Shown here: positions 27,301 through 35,532 of the stretch, piece by piece
How the letters are laid out: each line of letters opens with the position of its first letter
Numbering within the stretch: position 1 is the first letter of the stretch
Position numbers and translations under genes: made by a program
Assembly (NCBI GenBank): GCA_029289235.1
Contig: JARFTZ010000060.1
Coordinates: forward strand, 62,001 to 126,000
DNA: 64,000 nucleotides
Reading direction: 5' to 3'
Origin: Gammaproteobacteria bacterium
GTDB taxonomy: Bacteria > Pseudomonadota > Gammaproteobacteria > Burkholderiales > Rhodocyclaceae
The notes under the pieces: generated by a model
What the model saw: only the letters and a program-made list of their open reading frames with translations
Databases searched by the model: none
What the model was told of the DNA's origin: nothing

Positions 27301-28038
27301 ATGAATTCCGGCAAGCTGGCACACGACGCACGCCTTCCGCTTTACCAGCGATTGCGCGACGAGATGGTGGAGAAGATCACCGCCGGGGAATGGCGCCCGG
27401 ACCAGGCGATCCCCACGGAAGCGGAACTGACCAGGACCTACGGCGTGGCCATCGGCACGGTCAGGAAGGCCGTCGACGTCCTCGTCGCCGAAGGCTTGCT
27501 GGAGCGCAGCCAGGGCCGCGGCACCTTCATTCGCCGCCCGAGCTTCGACGCCTCGCTGTTCCGCTTCTTCCGCCACCTCACCAGCGAGGGCGGGCGCAAG
27601 ATTCCCGAAGGGCGGGTATTGGCGCGAACTGTTGAAACGCCACCCGAACAAGTGGCAACGGCACTGGGGCTGAGCACGAAATCAAAAGCGATCCGCCTCG
27701 ACCGCCTGCGGCTGATCGACGGCCTGGTCGTCCTCGTCGAGGAGATCTGGTTGCCGAAGTCTCGTTTCGCCGCCTTGCTCGACGTGGAACTCGCCGACTT
27801 CGACGACCTGCTCTACCCCTTCTACGAATCGCGCTGCGGGCAGGTCATCGCCTCAGCCAGGGAAACGCTGACTGTCGATGCGGCCAACGCGAAAATCGCC
27901 AAGGCACTGGGCATTGATGAAGGCAAGCCGGTCGTCGTCGTCGAGCGCCTGGCTCTCGGATTCGACCGCAAACCGCTGGAGTGGCGCCGCTCGCACGGCG
28001 CAGCCGACACCTTCCGCTACCAGGTCGATATCTGCTGA
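27301..28038 (+). CDS. GntR/HutC-family regulator (UTRA domain)
   Basis: 245 residues. N-terminal winged helix (LPLYQRLRDEMVEKITAGEW, IPTEAELTRTYGVAIGTVRKA) and a C-terminal UTRA ligand domain (about 95-240). HutC-type repressors release DNA when a substrate or intermediate binds. It is divergent from the transporter-hydrolase operon, with a perfect palindrome in the gap, so it probably represses that operon and perhaps itself. There is no strong Shine-Dalgarno before the ATG. Confidence 0.9.
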   Translation: MNSGKLAHDARLPLYQRLRDEMVEKITAGEWRPDQAIPTEAELTRTYGVAIGTVRKAVDVLVAEGLLERSQGRGTFIRRPSFDASLFRFFRHLTSEGGRKIPEGRVLARTVETPPEQVATALGLSTKSKAIRLDRLRLIDGLVVLVEEIWLPKSRFAALLDVELADFDDLLYPFYESRCGQVIASARETLTVDAANAKIAKALGIDEGKPVVVVERLALGFDRKPLEWRRSHGAADTFRYQVDIC

Positions 28039-28066
28039 TAGCGACCGGGGAGCAATACGCTCCGAA

Positions 28067-29335
28067 CTAGCGAATCAGGAAGGCGAGCATCGCCACACAG
28101 GTCGGCGGCAGCGCGAAGAGGAACAGCCGCACCGGACTCACGGCCTGATCCCGGAACGAGCTCTTCAGGATCGAAAGACCGGCGGGGTTGGGCGCATTGG
28201 CGATGACCGTCAAGCCGCCGCCCGTGACCGCCCCGGCGACCAGGGCGTACTTGAATTCCGCGCTGACGCCCGAGACCAGCGAGCCCAGGTAGGTCAGCGC
28301 CGCATTGTCGGTAATCGCCGTCAGACCGGTCGAGATGAAGTAGATCAGCATCGGCGAAACATCCGCCAGCGCCTGCTCCAGCCACCACTTCTGCAATCCG
28401 CCGAGAGTCACCAGCCCGGCAAGGAAAAACGATACCAGCAGGGCTTCGCGGAGGAAAAGCTTCTCGTGCTGATGGCGCTTGTAGGCCTCGGTAAAGCCGA
28501 GAAACAGCAGAAAAATGCCGAGAAAGATCACCGGATGATGTGAAAAGAACACGACGCCGGCCATGAACAGGAGATGAATCGCGCTAACCACGAGCGGCGG
28601 AGCATTTTTCACATCCTCCTTGATCCGCGCCTTGACCAGCAGGTCATTGCGGAACAGCCAGGTAATTCCCGCCGCGTTGATCAGCACGGCAATCGCCGCC
28701 CGCCAACCGAATTGCGTGAGCATGAACAGCGTATCCCAGTTCCATTTGCCGGCCACCATCAGCACGGGCGGCGCGGCAAAGTTGGTCAGGGTGCCACCGA
28801 TGGAAATATTGACGAACAGCACGGCCAGGGTGGCGTACTTCATCCGCTCGGTCAGGTTGCTCTTGAAGTAAACATCACGCAACAGCAAGGCGGCGAGCGT
28901 CATGGCGCCGGGCTCGGTAATGAACGACCCGAACAGGGGAACCAGGCTCAGGCAGAGAAAATAGAAGGCCTGCTCCTTCGGCACCGGCATCAGCCGTGCC
29001 ACCCCCTCGACGGACGACTGTACGGCGCTCAATACCGGACGCGTCGAGGCAATGACCATGATCGCCAGTACGAACATCGGCTCGGTGTAGTTCAGCCCAT
29101 CGAGGTAGTTGATCACCGTGGTCGAGTCGATGGTGATGTACAGGATCGCCATCAGCGCGAACGCCCAGAAGCCGAAGACCACCTCGACTTCGCCGAGCAG
29201 ATGCCAAAGACCGGCATGCTGAGGCTGAACCCGCGCCATGCGCGCGAAAATCTTCGTCGAAAACGTATGCGCCACCGCGATCGCGAAAACTACGGTGGCA
29301 ACGCACTCCATCGTGTTCGGGCCAAACAGGTCCAT
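28067..29335 (-). CDS. Putative Na+/H+ antiporter
   Basis: 422 residues, about eleven membrane segments. It matches the general pattern of the putative Na+/H+ antiporter family Na_H_antiport_3 (ISIGGTLTNFAAPPVLM; TAITDNAALTYLGSL, with the central D in a membrane segment; GGGLTVIANAPNPAG). It probably exports Na+ or Li+ in exchange for protons. GGGAGC precedes the ATG. The ~230 bases upstream are rich in stable hairpins, suggesting control by an RNA leader. Convergent with gntR. Confidence 0.78.
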   Translation of the reverse strand: MDLFGPNTMECVATVVFAIAVAHTFSTKIFARMARVQPQHAGLWHLLGEVEVVFGFWAFALMAILYITIDSTTVINYLDGLNYTEPMFVLAIMVIASTRPVLSAVQSSVEGVARLMPVPKEQAFYFLCLSLVPLFGSFITEPGAMTLAALLLRDVYFKSNLTERMKYATLAVLFVNISIGGTLTNFAAPPVLMVAGKWNWDTLFMLTQFGWRAAIAVLINAAGITWLFRNDLLVKARIKEDVKNAPPLVVSAIHLLFMAGVVFFSHHPVIFLGIFLLFLGFTEAYKRHQHEKLFLREALLVSFFLAGLVTLGGLQKWWLEQALADVSPMLIYFISTGLTAITDNAALTYLGSLVSGVSAEFKYALVAGAVTGGGLTVIANAPNPAGLSILKSSFRDQAVSPVRLFLFALPPTCVAMLAFLIR

Positions 29336-29373
29336 AAAAAGCTCCCAATCCAGAAAACGGGTTACATCAACCG

Positions 29374-29562
29374 CCCTGCCGGCTGACAGGGTACGACCGT
29401 CCCCAACCGTCGGGGGTGTTGGTTCGTTAGCACACCCCGTTCCGTTGCGCGGCCTTGCGAAAATCCTGCGTGTTTCTTACCGAGGTCGGCGAAAGCTCCC
29501 TGTCGCCGAGAACACGTCCCCTAAAAGGCCCCAAGACAGCCCACAATGAGGTTTTAGGGACA
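29374..29562 (-). promoter_or_regulatory. Structured 5' leader of the Na+/H+ antiporter gene, riboswitch candidate
   Basis: Read on the minus strand towards the antiporter start at 29335, four stems follow each other. They are a GTCCC-TAAAA pairing with a long loop (29516-29562), a long two-part stem with CGTGTT/AACACG outside TCGGCGA/TCGCCGA (29469-29516), GGGGTGT/ACACCCC (29413-29438) and CCCTG/CAGGG (29374-29391). The last stem is close enough to the gene to gate expression. I cannot assign it to a known class; a cation riboswitch is an inference from the downstream gene. Confidence 0.5.
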
Positions 29563-29821
29563 AATTAACGATGTTTTATTTTTCTGCATTATGAAACAAC
29601 TTTTCTCAATGCGGGAAACTAATGGCTGTTCAAAATTGTGTCAACCGAATTTTCACCAGTTGCCGCACGAGTTCGATTCATAAATAAGCCCAGATAATCA
29701 GAACCCTAGAAATTTCTCAACCACCCGGATCAGCACTCATGCCAACACCCGGCACGCCGGCGCACATGACGGTCTGGCGGGTAAAATGCCGGCTTTCACT
29801 GATAACTGAGAGACCGCCTCG
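29563..29821. other. AT-rich intergenic region without a gene
   Basis: Between the antiporter leader and the nitroreductase gene. It must contain the two divergent promoters; a TAAAAT -10-like box lies about 35 bases before the nitroreductase ATG. No convincing open frame or RNA gene was seen. Confidence 0.5.
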
Positions 29822-30514
29822 ATGTCCGCCCCACACGCTTCCGCCACCTGGCAAGCCTTCAGCCAACTAATCAACGCCCGCCGCTCGATGCGCGGCTACC
29901 TGCCGAAGCCCGTCGAGCGCAGCCTCATCGAAGAAGTCCTCACCCTCGCCTCCCGCTCCCCATCCGGCACCAACACCCAGCCCTGGCGCGTACACGTCCT
30001 CACCGGCGACGCACTCGACCGCGTCGTACAGGCCGTATGTACGGCCTACGATGCCGAACCGAACCGCTGCGATTCGGTGATCTACAGCAACCTCGACAAC
30101 GAGCCCTATCTGTCGCGCAAGCGCACTCTCGGCAAGGCCATGTATGGTCTGATGGGCATCGGCAAGGGCGACACCGCCGCCATGCTCGCCCAGCGCCGGC
30201 GCAACTTCGAATTCTTCGGCGCCCCGGTCGGCCTCATCGTCACCGTCGACAAGGCGCTCGGCGTCGGCAGCTGGCTCGACACCGGCATGTTCATGCAGTC
30301 GCTGATGCTCGCCGCCAAGGCCAGGGGCCTCGACACCTGCCCGCAAGGCTTCTGGGTGCAGTACGAATCGGTCGTCGCCGAAGCCATCGGTCTGCCGGAA
30401 AACGAGCGCCTGGTCAGCGGCATCGCCCTTGGCTACGCTGACCCGAACGTGCCGGAAAACGCCCTGAACACCGAACGCGCCGCACTGAAAGAATTCGCCG
30501 TCATCCACGACTAA
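29822..30514 (+). CDS. Nitroreductase-family flavoprotein
   Basis: 230 residues, FMN-dependent NAD(P)H oxidoreductase fold. RRSMRGYLPKPV is the N-terminal FMN phosphate region, SRSPSGTNTQPWRVHV the conserved Ser/Asn/Gln segment, and GSWLDTGMFMQSLMLAAKA the central helix. The family reduces nitroaromatics, quinones or enones; the physiological substrate is unclear. A tautomerase gene starts nine bases downstream and is probably in the same operon. Confidence 0.9.
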   Translation: MSAPHASATWQAFSQLINARRSMRGYLPKPVERSLIEEVLTLASRSPSGTNTQPWRVHVLTGDALDRVVQAVCTAYDAEPNRCDSVIYSNLDNEPYLSRKRTLGKAMYGLMGIGKGDTAAMLAQRRRNFEFFGAPVGLIVTVDKALGVGSWLDTGMFMQSLMLAAKARGLDTCPQGFWVQYESVVAEAIGLPENERLVSGIALGYADPNVPENALNTERAALKEFAVIHD

Positions 30515-30523
30515 GGAGCCACC

Positions 30524-30712
30524 ATGCCCACCATGCACATTGAACTCTTCGCCGGCCGTAGTCCCGAACAAAAGAAGGAACTCGTCGAAGCGCTGACCAG
30601 GGAAACCTGCCGCGTCCTCGGCTGTGCACCGGGTGCCGTCGACATCATTCTGATCGACGTCGAACGGCATAACTGGGCGACGGGCGGGAAGATGTGGTCC
30701 GAGCAGTCTTAG
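30524..30712 (+). CDS. 4-oxalocrotonate tautomerase-family protein
   Basis: 62 residues, the usual length of small tautomerases. After Met removal the N-terminal Pro (MPTMHIELFAGRS) acts as the catalytic base. The rest follows the beta-alpha-beta pattern (SPEQKKELVEALTRETCRVLG). It probably catalyses keto-enol tautomerisation; the substrate is unknown. It lies directly behind the nitroreductase gene with an AAGGAG ribosome-binding site. Confidence 0.88.
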   Translation: MPTMHIELFAGRSPEQKKELVEALTRETCRVLGCAPGAVDIILIDVERHNWATGGKMWSEQS

Positions 30713-30890
30713 CATCCGAAACAGCACAACATCCTGGCAAATCCGCCAACGCTGTTCCGGAGTTGCAAGGATCCTGCATGCTCATCCGAAAACCTGAGAT
30801 CAAAACCGCACGAGCCTAACGGCAGTTCGCTTCGCAGACTGCTTGCTGATCTACAGAACAACCTGATCTCAGGCGAGTCGCAGAAACCCA

Positions 30891-31331
30891 ATGACCGATT
30901 TCGCCGCCTATTCCGGCCTCTTCTCCGCCGCCCTGCTCGCCGCGACGCTGTTCCCGGCGCAGTCGGAACTGGTGCTCGCCGGCCTGCTGGTGGCGGGAAA
31001 CCAGCCACCCTGGGCGCTCGTCGCGATGGCCACCGTCGGCAACGTGCTGGGCTCGACGATCAACTGGGGGCTCGGACGTTACCTTGAGCATTTTCAGGAC
31101 CGGCGCTGGTTTCCGGTCAAGCCTGGGTCGCTGCACAAGGCGGAGCGGTGGTATCACCGCTATGGCCGCTGGTCGCTGCTGCTGAGTTGGGCTCCGTTCA
31201 TCGGCGATCCGCTGACGCTGGTGGCCGGCGTCCTGCGCGAGCCGTTTCCGTCGTTCATCGTCATCGTCACGCTGGCCAAGCTGGGGCGTTACCTCGTGCT
31301 GGCGGCCATCACCCTGCAGTGGTTCACGTAA
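30891..31331 (+). CDS. DedA/YqaA-family membrane protein
   Basis: 146 residues with about four hydrophobic segments. It has the SNARE-associated/DedA features: FPAQSELVLAGLL, GNVLGSTINWGLGRYLE, and the conserved RYGRWSLLLSWAPFIGDPLT loop. DedA relatives are undecaprenyl-phosphate or phospholipid flippases; the YqaA branch is uncharacterised. ghrA follows 16 bases downstream. Confidence 0.85.
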   Translation: MTDFAAYSGLFSAALLAATLFPAQSELVLAGLLVAGNQPPWALVAMATVGNVLGSTINWGLGRYLEHFQDRRWFPVKPGSLHKAERWYHRYGRWSLLLSWAPFIGDPLTLVAGVLREPFPSFIVIVTLAKLGRYLVLAAITLQWFT

Positions 31332-31347
31332 TCTTGCGAGGACGCTC

Positions 31348-32271
31348 ATGCTCTACCTCTATACCCTCGACCAGCCCGAACGCTACCTGCACCTGCTGCG
31401 GCAGACGTTGCCCGATGAAGCCGTCGCCTGCTGGCCGCAGGAGGTCGACGCCGCGGCGGTGACGCACGCCGCCGCATGGGCGCCGCCGGCCGGATTCTTC
31501 GCCCGTTTCCCCAACCTGCACACGGTGTTCGTGATGGGCGCCGGGGTCGACAAGCTGCTGCAGCGGACGGACGTACCGGACAACGTGACGCTGATCCGCC
31601 TGACCGACGCCGGCATGGCGCAGCAGATGACCGAGTATTGCCTCTACGGCGTGCTGCACTACCAGCGGCAGATGGACCGCTACGCCCGGCAGCAGCAGGA
31701 GCGCTTGTGGAATCCGCTTGATACGCGGCTGGCGCGCGATGTACGCGTCGGCATCCTCGGCCTCGGGGAGCTGGGCGGCAAGGTGGCGCTGGATTTGGCG
31801 CGACTCGGCTATCGCGTCGCCGGCTGGAGCCGGCGGCCACGCCAGCTCGAAGGCGTCCGCTGCCTGCATGGCGAGGCCGGACTGCGCGAATTGCTGCCAC
31901 AGACCGACGTGCTGTTCTGCGTGCTGCCGTCGACGCCGGAAACCAGGCATGTGCTCGACGCCGAAACGCTCGCGCTGCTGCCCGCCGACGCCGCGCTGAT
32001 CAACGCCGGACGCGGCTCGCTGATCGACGAAGCCGCGCTGCTCGCCCGGCTGGATGCCGGAGCACTGCGCTTCGCGTTGCTCGACGTCTTCGCCGAAGAG
32101 CCGTTACCGCCGACGCATCCGTTCTGGAATCACCCGCGCGTGATCATCACCCCGCACGTCGCCGCCGACACGGTGCCGGAGGACGCAGTCCAACAGATCG
32201 CCGCCAACCTGCATGCGCAGGCGGCGGGGCTGCCACTGAACGGAGTCGTCGACCGGGACTGCGGTTACTGA
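31348..32271 (+). CDS. ghrA: Glyoxylate/hydroxypyruvate reductase A
   Basis: 307 residues, D-2-hydroxyacid dehydrogenase fold. NAD(P)-binding GILGLGELGGKVA (about 133-145), the arginine motif NAGRGSLIDE, and the Glu/His pair in FAEEPL and IITPHVAAD. It reduces glyoxylate to glycolate and hydroxypyruvate to glycerate with NADPH. Length and C-terminus fit GhrA (312 in E. coli). It ends seven bases inside the convergent shikimate-dehydrogenase-like gene. Confidence 0.9.
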   Translation: MLYLYTLDQPERYLHLLRQTLPDEAVACWPQEVDAAAVTHAAAWAPPAGFFARFPNLHTVFVMGAGVDKLLQRTDVPDNVTLIRLTDAGMAQQMTEYCLYGVLHYQRQMDRYARQQQERLWNPLDTRLARDVRVGILGLGELGGKVALDLARLGYRVAGWSRRPRQLEGVRCLHGEAGLRELLPQTDVLFCVLPSTPETRHVLDAETLALLPADAALINAGRGSLIDEAALLARLDAGALRFALLDVFAEEPLPPTHPFWNHPRVIITPHVAADTVPEDAVQQIAANLHAQAAGLPLNGVVDRDCGY

Positions 32272-33086
32272 CCGCGCGCGTACGCCGCCGCCCGCTGGAA
32301 CAGCTCGTCGTCGGGGCGCACACCGGTATAAAGCGCAAACTGCTCGACGGCCTGGATGGCGAAGACTTCGGCGCCGGTGATCACCGGCTTGCCGAGCGCT
32401 CGGGCGCGGCGGATCAGCGGCGTTTCCGGCGGCAGCGCGACGACGTCGAAGACCACGCGGGCTGCCTTGACGGCTTCCTCGTCGAACGCCAGCGAGTCCG
32501 CTTCCGCGCCGCCTGCCATGCCGATCGGCGTGACGTTGATCAGCAGGTCGGCCGTCGCTCCGCCCATCTCTGCCCGCCAGTCGAATCCGTAAAGACCGGC
32601 CAGCGCCCTCCCCACCCCTTCGTTGCGCGCCACGAGCGTGCCGTTGCAGAAACCGGCGTCGCGCAGCGCGCAGGCGACGGCCTTGGCCATACCGCCGCTG
32701 CCACGCAGGGCGAACGTGTAGTCGGACGGCACGTGATGTTCGGCGAACAGCTTGCGGATAGCGAGGTAATCGGTGTTGTAGGCCTTGAGATGGCCGGCGG
32801 TGTTGACGACCGTATTGACCGACTCGATGGCTTTTGCTGAGTCGTCCATCTCGTCAACCAGCGGAATCACCACCTCCTTGAACGGCATCGAGATCGCACA
32901 ACCGCGAATGCCGAGCGCACGCACACCGCCGATCGCCGCTGGCAGATCAGTTGTCGTAAAGGCCTTGTAGAGATAGTCGAGCCCCAGCGCCTCGTACAGG
33001 TAGTTGTGGAAGCGCGTTCCGAAATTGCTCGGGCGCGCGGCAAGGGAGATGCAGAGGGTCGTGTCCTTGGTGATCTGTCGGGTCAT
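32265..33086 (-). CDS. Shikimate/quinate 5-dehydrogenase-like oxidoreductase
   Basis: 273 residues. It keeps the catalytic Lys of the family in ISMPFKE and the Asp in YNTDYLA, together with a GSGGMAKAV nucleotide-binding loop. However, the N-terminal shikimate motif SxSxxxHN is altered (ISLAARPSNFGTRFHN). It is therefore more likely a YdiB/AroE-like paralogue with another hydroxyacid substrate than the housekeeping aroE. It lies immediately downstream of the AraC regulator gene on the same strand (seven-base gap). Confidence 0.82.
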   Translation of the reverse strand: MTRQITKDTTLCISLAARPSNFGTRFHNYLYEALGLDYLYKAFTTTDLPAAIGGVRALGIRGCAISMPFKEVVIPLVDEMDDSAKAIESVNTVVNTAGHLKAYNTDYLAIRKLFAEHHVPSDYTFALRGSGGMAKAVACALRDAGFCNGTLVARNEGVGRALAGLYGFDWRAEMGGATADLLINVTPIGMAGGAEADSLAFDEEAVKAARVVFDVVALPPETPLIRRARALGKPVITGAEVFAIQAVEQFALYTGVRPDDELFQRAAAYARGQ

Positions 33087-33093
33087 TTTCGGG

Positions 33094-33990
33094 TTACTCC
33101 TGCACGCGGGTTTGGGCGGTGTCGTTGCTCGGGCTGTTGCCGAAATAGCGTTTGAACTCGCGGCTGAACTGCGACAGGCTGGAATAGCCGACGCGGTTCG
33201 CCGCCGTGCTGGCGTTATGGTCGCCCTGCAGCATCAGCGCCCGCGCCTTGTGCAGACGGATGCTCTTGAGGTACTGCACAGGCGAGGTCGAAGTCACCGC
33301 CTTGAAGTTGTGGTGGAAGCTGGAGACGCTCATGTTCGCCTCGCGGGCCAGCGATTCGACGTCGAGCTCCTTGTGGTACTCCTGATGCACGCGCCGCAGC
33401 ACGCGGGCGATCTGCCCGAAGCGGCTGTGCCGCGCGGCCACTGCGCGGAGCGCCCCGCCCTGCTCGCCGCGCAATACGTGGTAGGTGATCTCGCGCACGA
33501 TGCCCGGCCCGAGAATGCGCGCGTCCATCGGCGCTTGCAGGCATTCGAGCAGGCGCACCGCGGCGCAGTCGAGGTCCTCGGTCAGCGGCGTGGCGTACAG
33601 GCCGCGCACCATTTCCGGCGGCGCACGATCGTCCTCCATTTCCATCAGCAATTCGCCGAGCGCAACGGGATCGACGCGGATGCACAGGCCAAGCAGCGGC
33701 TCGTCCGGCGAAGCCTCCGTTTCGCATTCGAGCGGCAGCGGCACCGAAAGGACCAGGTAGTTGTTCGCGTCGTAGACGTAGGTCTGGTCGCCAAGAAAAA
33801 CCCGCTTGCGCCCCTGGCCGATGATGATGATGCTCGGCTCGTAGACGATCGGCTCGCGCGGCTTCGCGCCATTGACGCGGACGAAGCGCACCGCGTCAAG
33901 CCACGACTGTGTATAGCCCTCCTCTTTCGCCAGTTCGCCGAGCAGTTCGGCGATGCGCCCATCCGATTCCCATGGCTTCCATTGCTGCAT
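33094..33990 (-). CDS. AraC-family regulator (YqhC-like)
   Basis: 298 residues. The N-terminal AraC_N/cupin-like domain has the IIIIGQGRKRVFLGDQTYVYDANNYLVLSVPLP pattern typical of this group. Two C-terminal helix-turn-helix units lie at about 195-285 (LAREANMSVSSFHHNFKAVT; VGYSSLSQFSREFKRYFG). It is divergent from an Fe-type alcohol dehydrogenase followed by an aldo/keto reductase, as E. coli YqhC is beside yqhD/dkgA, where it senses reactive aldehydes. A 10-bp direct repeat in the divergent gap is a candidate binding site. Confidence 0.88.
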   Translation of the reverse strand: MQQWKPWESDGRIAELLGELAKEEGYTQSWLDAVRFVRVNGAKPREPIVYEPSIIIIGQGRKRVFLGDQTYVYDANNYLVLSVPLPLECETEASPDEPLLGLCIRVDPVALGELLMEMEDDRAPPEMVRGLYATPLTEDLDCAAVRLLECLQAPMDARILGPGIVREITYHVLRGEQGGALRAVAARHSRFGQIARVLRRVHQEYHKELDVESLAREANMSVSSFHHNFKAVTSTSPVQYLKSIRLHKARALMLQGDHNASTAANRVGYSSLSQFSREFKRYFGNSPSNDTAQTRVQE

Positions 33991-34013
33991 AAAAAACTCC
34001 GCGCAGAAAAATC

Positions 34014-34075
34014 AGGCAAACATTCTGCACCAGATTTTTCTTAAAACGTGCCGTTCTGGAGAAAAAGGCAAACAT
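34014..34075. promoter_or_regulatory. Direct repeats in the AraC/alcohol-dehydrogenase divergent region
   Basis: AGGCAAACAT occurs twice in the same orientation, at 34014-34023 and 34066-34075, 52 bases apart. AraC-type activators often bind direct repeats. No other strong signal was seen in this gap. Confidence 0.4.
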
Positions 34076-34193
34076 GGGACAGAAATGTGTATTTGTATCG
34101 GTGCATCTGCCAACTAAGATAAAAAACGTTCGGCGCGGATGAGATCAACGGAAAGAATAAAAAGCGCCGCCATTTCACAAAAGGACAAACGCA

Positions 34194-35375
34194 ATGCAAT
34201 TCAACCACTACATGCCCTCGCGGATCTTCTTCGGCGCTGGCGCGCTCGACCAGCTCGGCAACGTGCCGCTGCCCGGCAAGAAGGCGCTGATCGTCATTTC
34301 CGCCGGCAAGTCGATGCGTCAGAACGGCTACCTCGATCGCCTGATCGCCCTGCTCAAGAAGAATGGCGCGGAGAGCGTCGTCTTCGACAAGATCCAGCCG
34401 AACCCGATCAAGTCGCACGTAATGGAAGCCGCCGAACTCGCCCGCCAGAGCGGCTGCGACTTCGTCATCGGCCTTGGCGGTGGAAGCAGCATCGACTCGG
34501 CGAAGAGCATCGCCATGATGGCAAAGAACCCCGGCGACTACTGGGACTACATAGGCGGCGGCTCGGGCCAGGGCAAGCCGGTACTCAACGGCGCGCTGCC
34601 GATCATCGCCATCACCACCACCGCCGGCACCGGCACCGAGGCCGACCCGTGGACGGTGATCACCAAGGAGGAAACCAACGAGAAGATCGGCTACGGCAAC
34701 GACCACACCTTCCCGCTGGTCTCGATCGTCGACCCGGAGCTGATGCTTTCCGTGCCGCCGCACCTGACTGCCTACCAGGGCATGGACGCCTTCTTCCACG
34801 CCGCCGAGGGCGTGATCGCCACCTGCGCCTCGCCGATGAGCGACCTCTACGCGCTGAAAAGCATCGAGACCATCGCCCGCTGGCTGCCGGTGGCGGTCAA
34901 GGACGGATCGAACAAGGAAGCACGCGCGCAGATGGCCTTCGCCAACATGCTCTCCGGCTTCGTCGAATCGACCTCGTCGTGCACCTCCGAGCACTCGCTG
35001 GAGCACGCCCTGAGCGCGTACCACCCGGACCTGCCGCACGGCGCCGGCCTGACGATCCTCTCGGTCGCCTACTTCGGCTTCTTCCTCGACAAGATCCCCG
35101 GCCACCTGTTCGAATCGATGGCGCGGGCGATGGGCGAGAATGTCGACGCCCTGCCGGCCAACGAGCGTCCGGCCGCGTTCATCACCGCGCTGAAGAAGCT
35201 GATCGCCGGCAGCGGGCTGGAAGGGTTGAAGATGTCCGACTACGGCATCCGCCGCGAGGAAATCCCGACCCTCGCGCAGAACGCCCGCGACACCATGGGC
35301 GGCCTGTTCGAACTCGATCGCCACAAGCTCTCGCTGGAGGAAACGAAGCAGATCCTCGAAAACGCCTACCGGTAG
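34194..35375 (+). CDS. Iron-containing alcohol dehydrogenase (group III)
   Basis: 393 residues. The nucleotide-binding segment is VIGLGGGSSIDSAKSIA. The metal site is supplied by the Asp in MDAFFHAAEG and His residues including SLEHALSAYHPDLPHGAGL. It interconverts alcohols and aldehydes with NAD(P)H; YqhD-like members scavenge toxic aldehydes. Together with the divergent AraC gene and the downstream aldo/keto reductase it suggests an aldehyde-detoxification operon. Confidence 0.92.
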   Translation: MQFNHYMPSRIFFGAGALDQLGNVPLPGKKALIVISAGKSMRQNGYLDRLIALLKKNGAESVVFDKIQPNPIKSHVMEAAELARQSGCDFVIGLGGGSSIDSAKSIAMMAKNPGDYWDYIGGGSGQGKPVLNGALPIIAITTTAGTGTEADPWTVITKEETNEKIGYGNDHTFPLVSIVDPELMLSVPPHLTAYQGMDAFFHAAEGVIATCASPMSDLYALKSIETIARWLPVAVKDGSNKEARAQMAFANMLSGFVESTSSCTSEHSLEHALSAYHPDLPHGAGLTILSVAYFGFFLDKIPGHLFESMARAMGENVDALPANERPAAFITALKKLIAGSGLEGLKMSDYGIRREEIPTLAQNARDTMGGLFELDRHKLSLEETKQILENAYR

Positions 35376-35390
35376 AAAGGCGCTGAAATT

Positions 35391-35463
35391 GTCGTCACCC
35401 CGGCGCAGGCCGGGGCCCAGTTCGTCGAATTTTCTGGATTCCGGCCTGCGCCGGAATGACGAA
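35391..35463 (+). repeat. ~70-bp palindromic REP/MITE-like repeat, copy 1
   Basis: Two short hairpins, CCCCGGCGCAGGCCGGGG and TTCCGGCCTGCGCCGGAA, flank a TTCGTCGAATTTTCTGGA core. It closely matches the reverse complement of copy 3 (59340-59409). It sits between the alcohol dehydrogenase and aldo/keto reductase genes and may act as an mRNA-stabilising or attenuating element. Confidence 0.85.
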
Positions 35464-35532
35464 TCTTCAATACATCAGCACTTCCTTAACACATCGCCGC
35501 ACCGTACCGGCAACCCACCGCCAAGGACAGCC

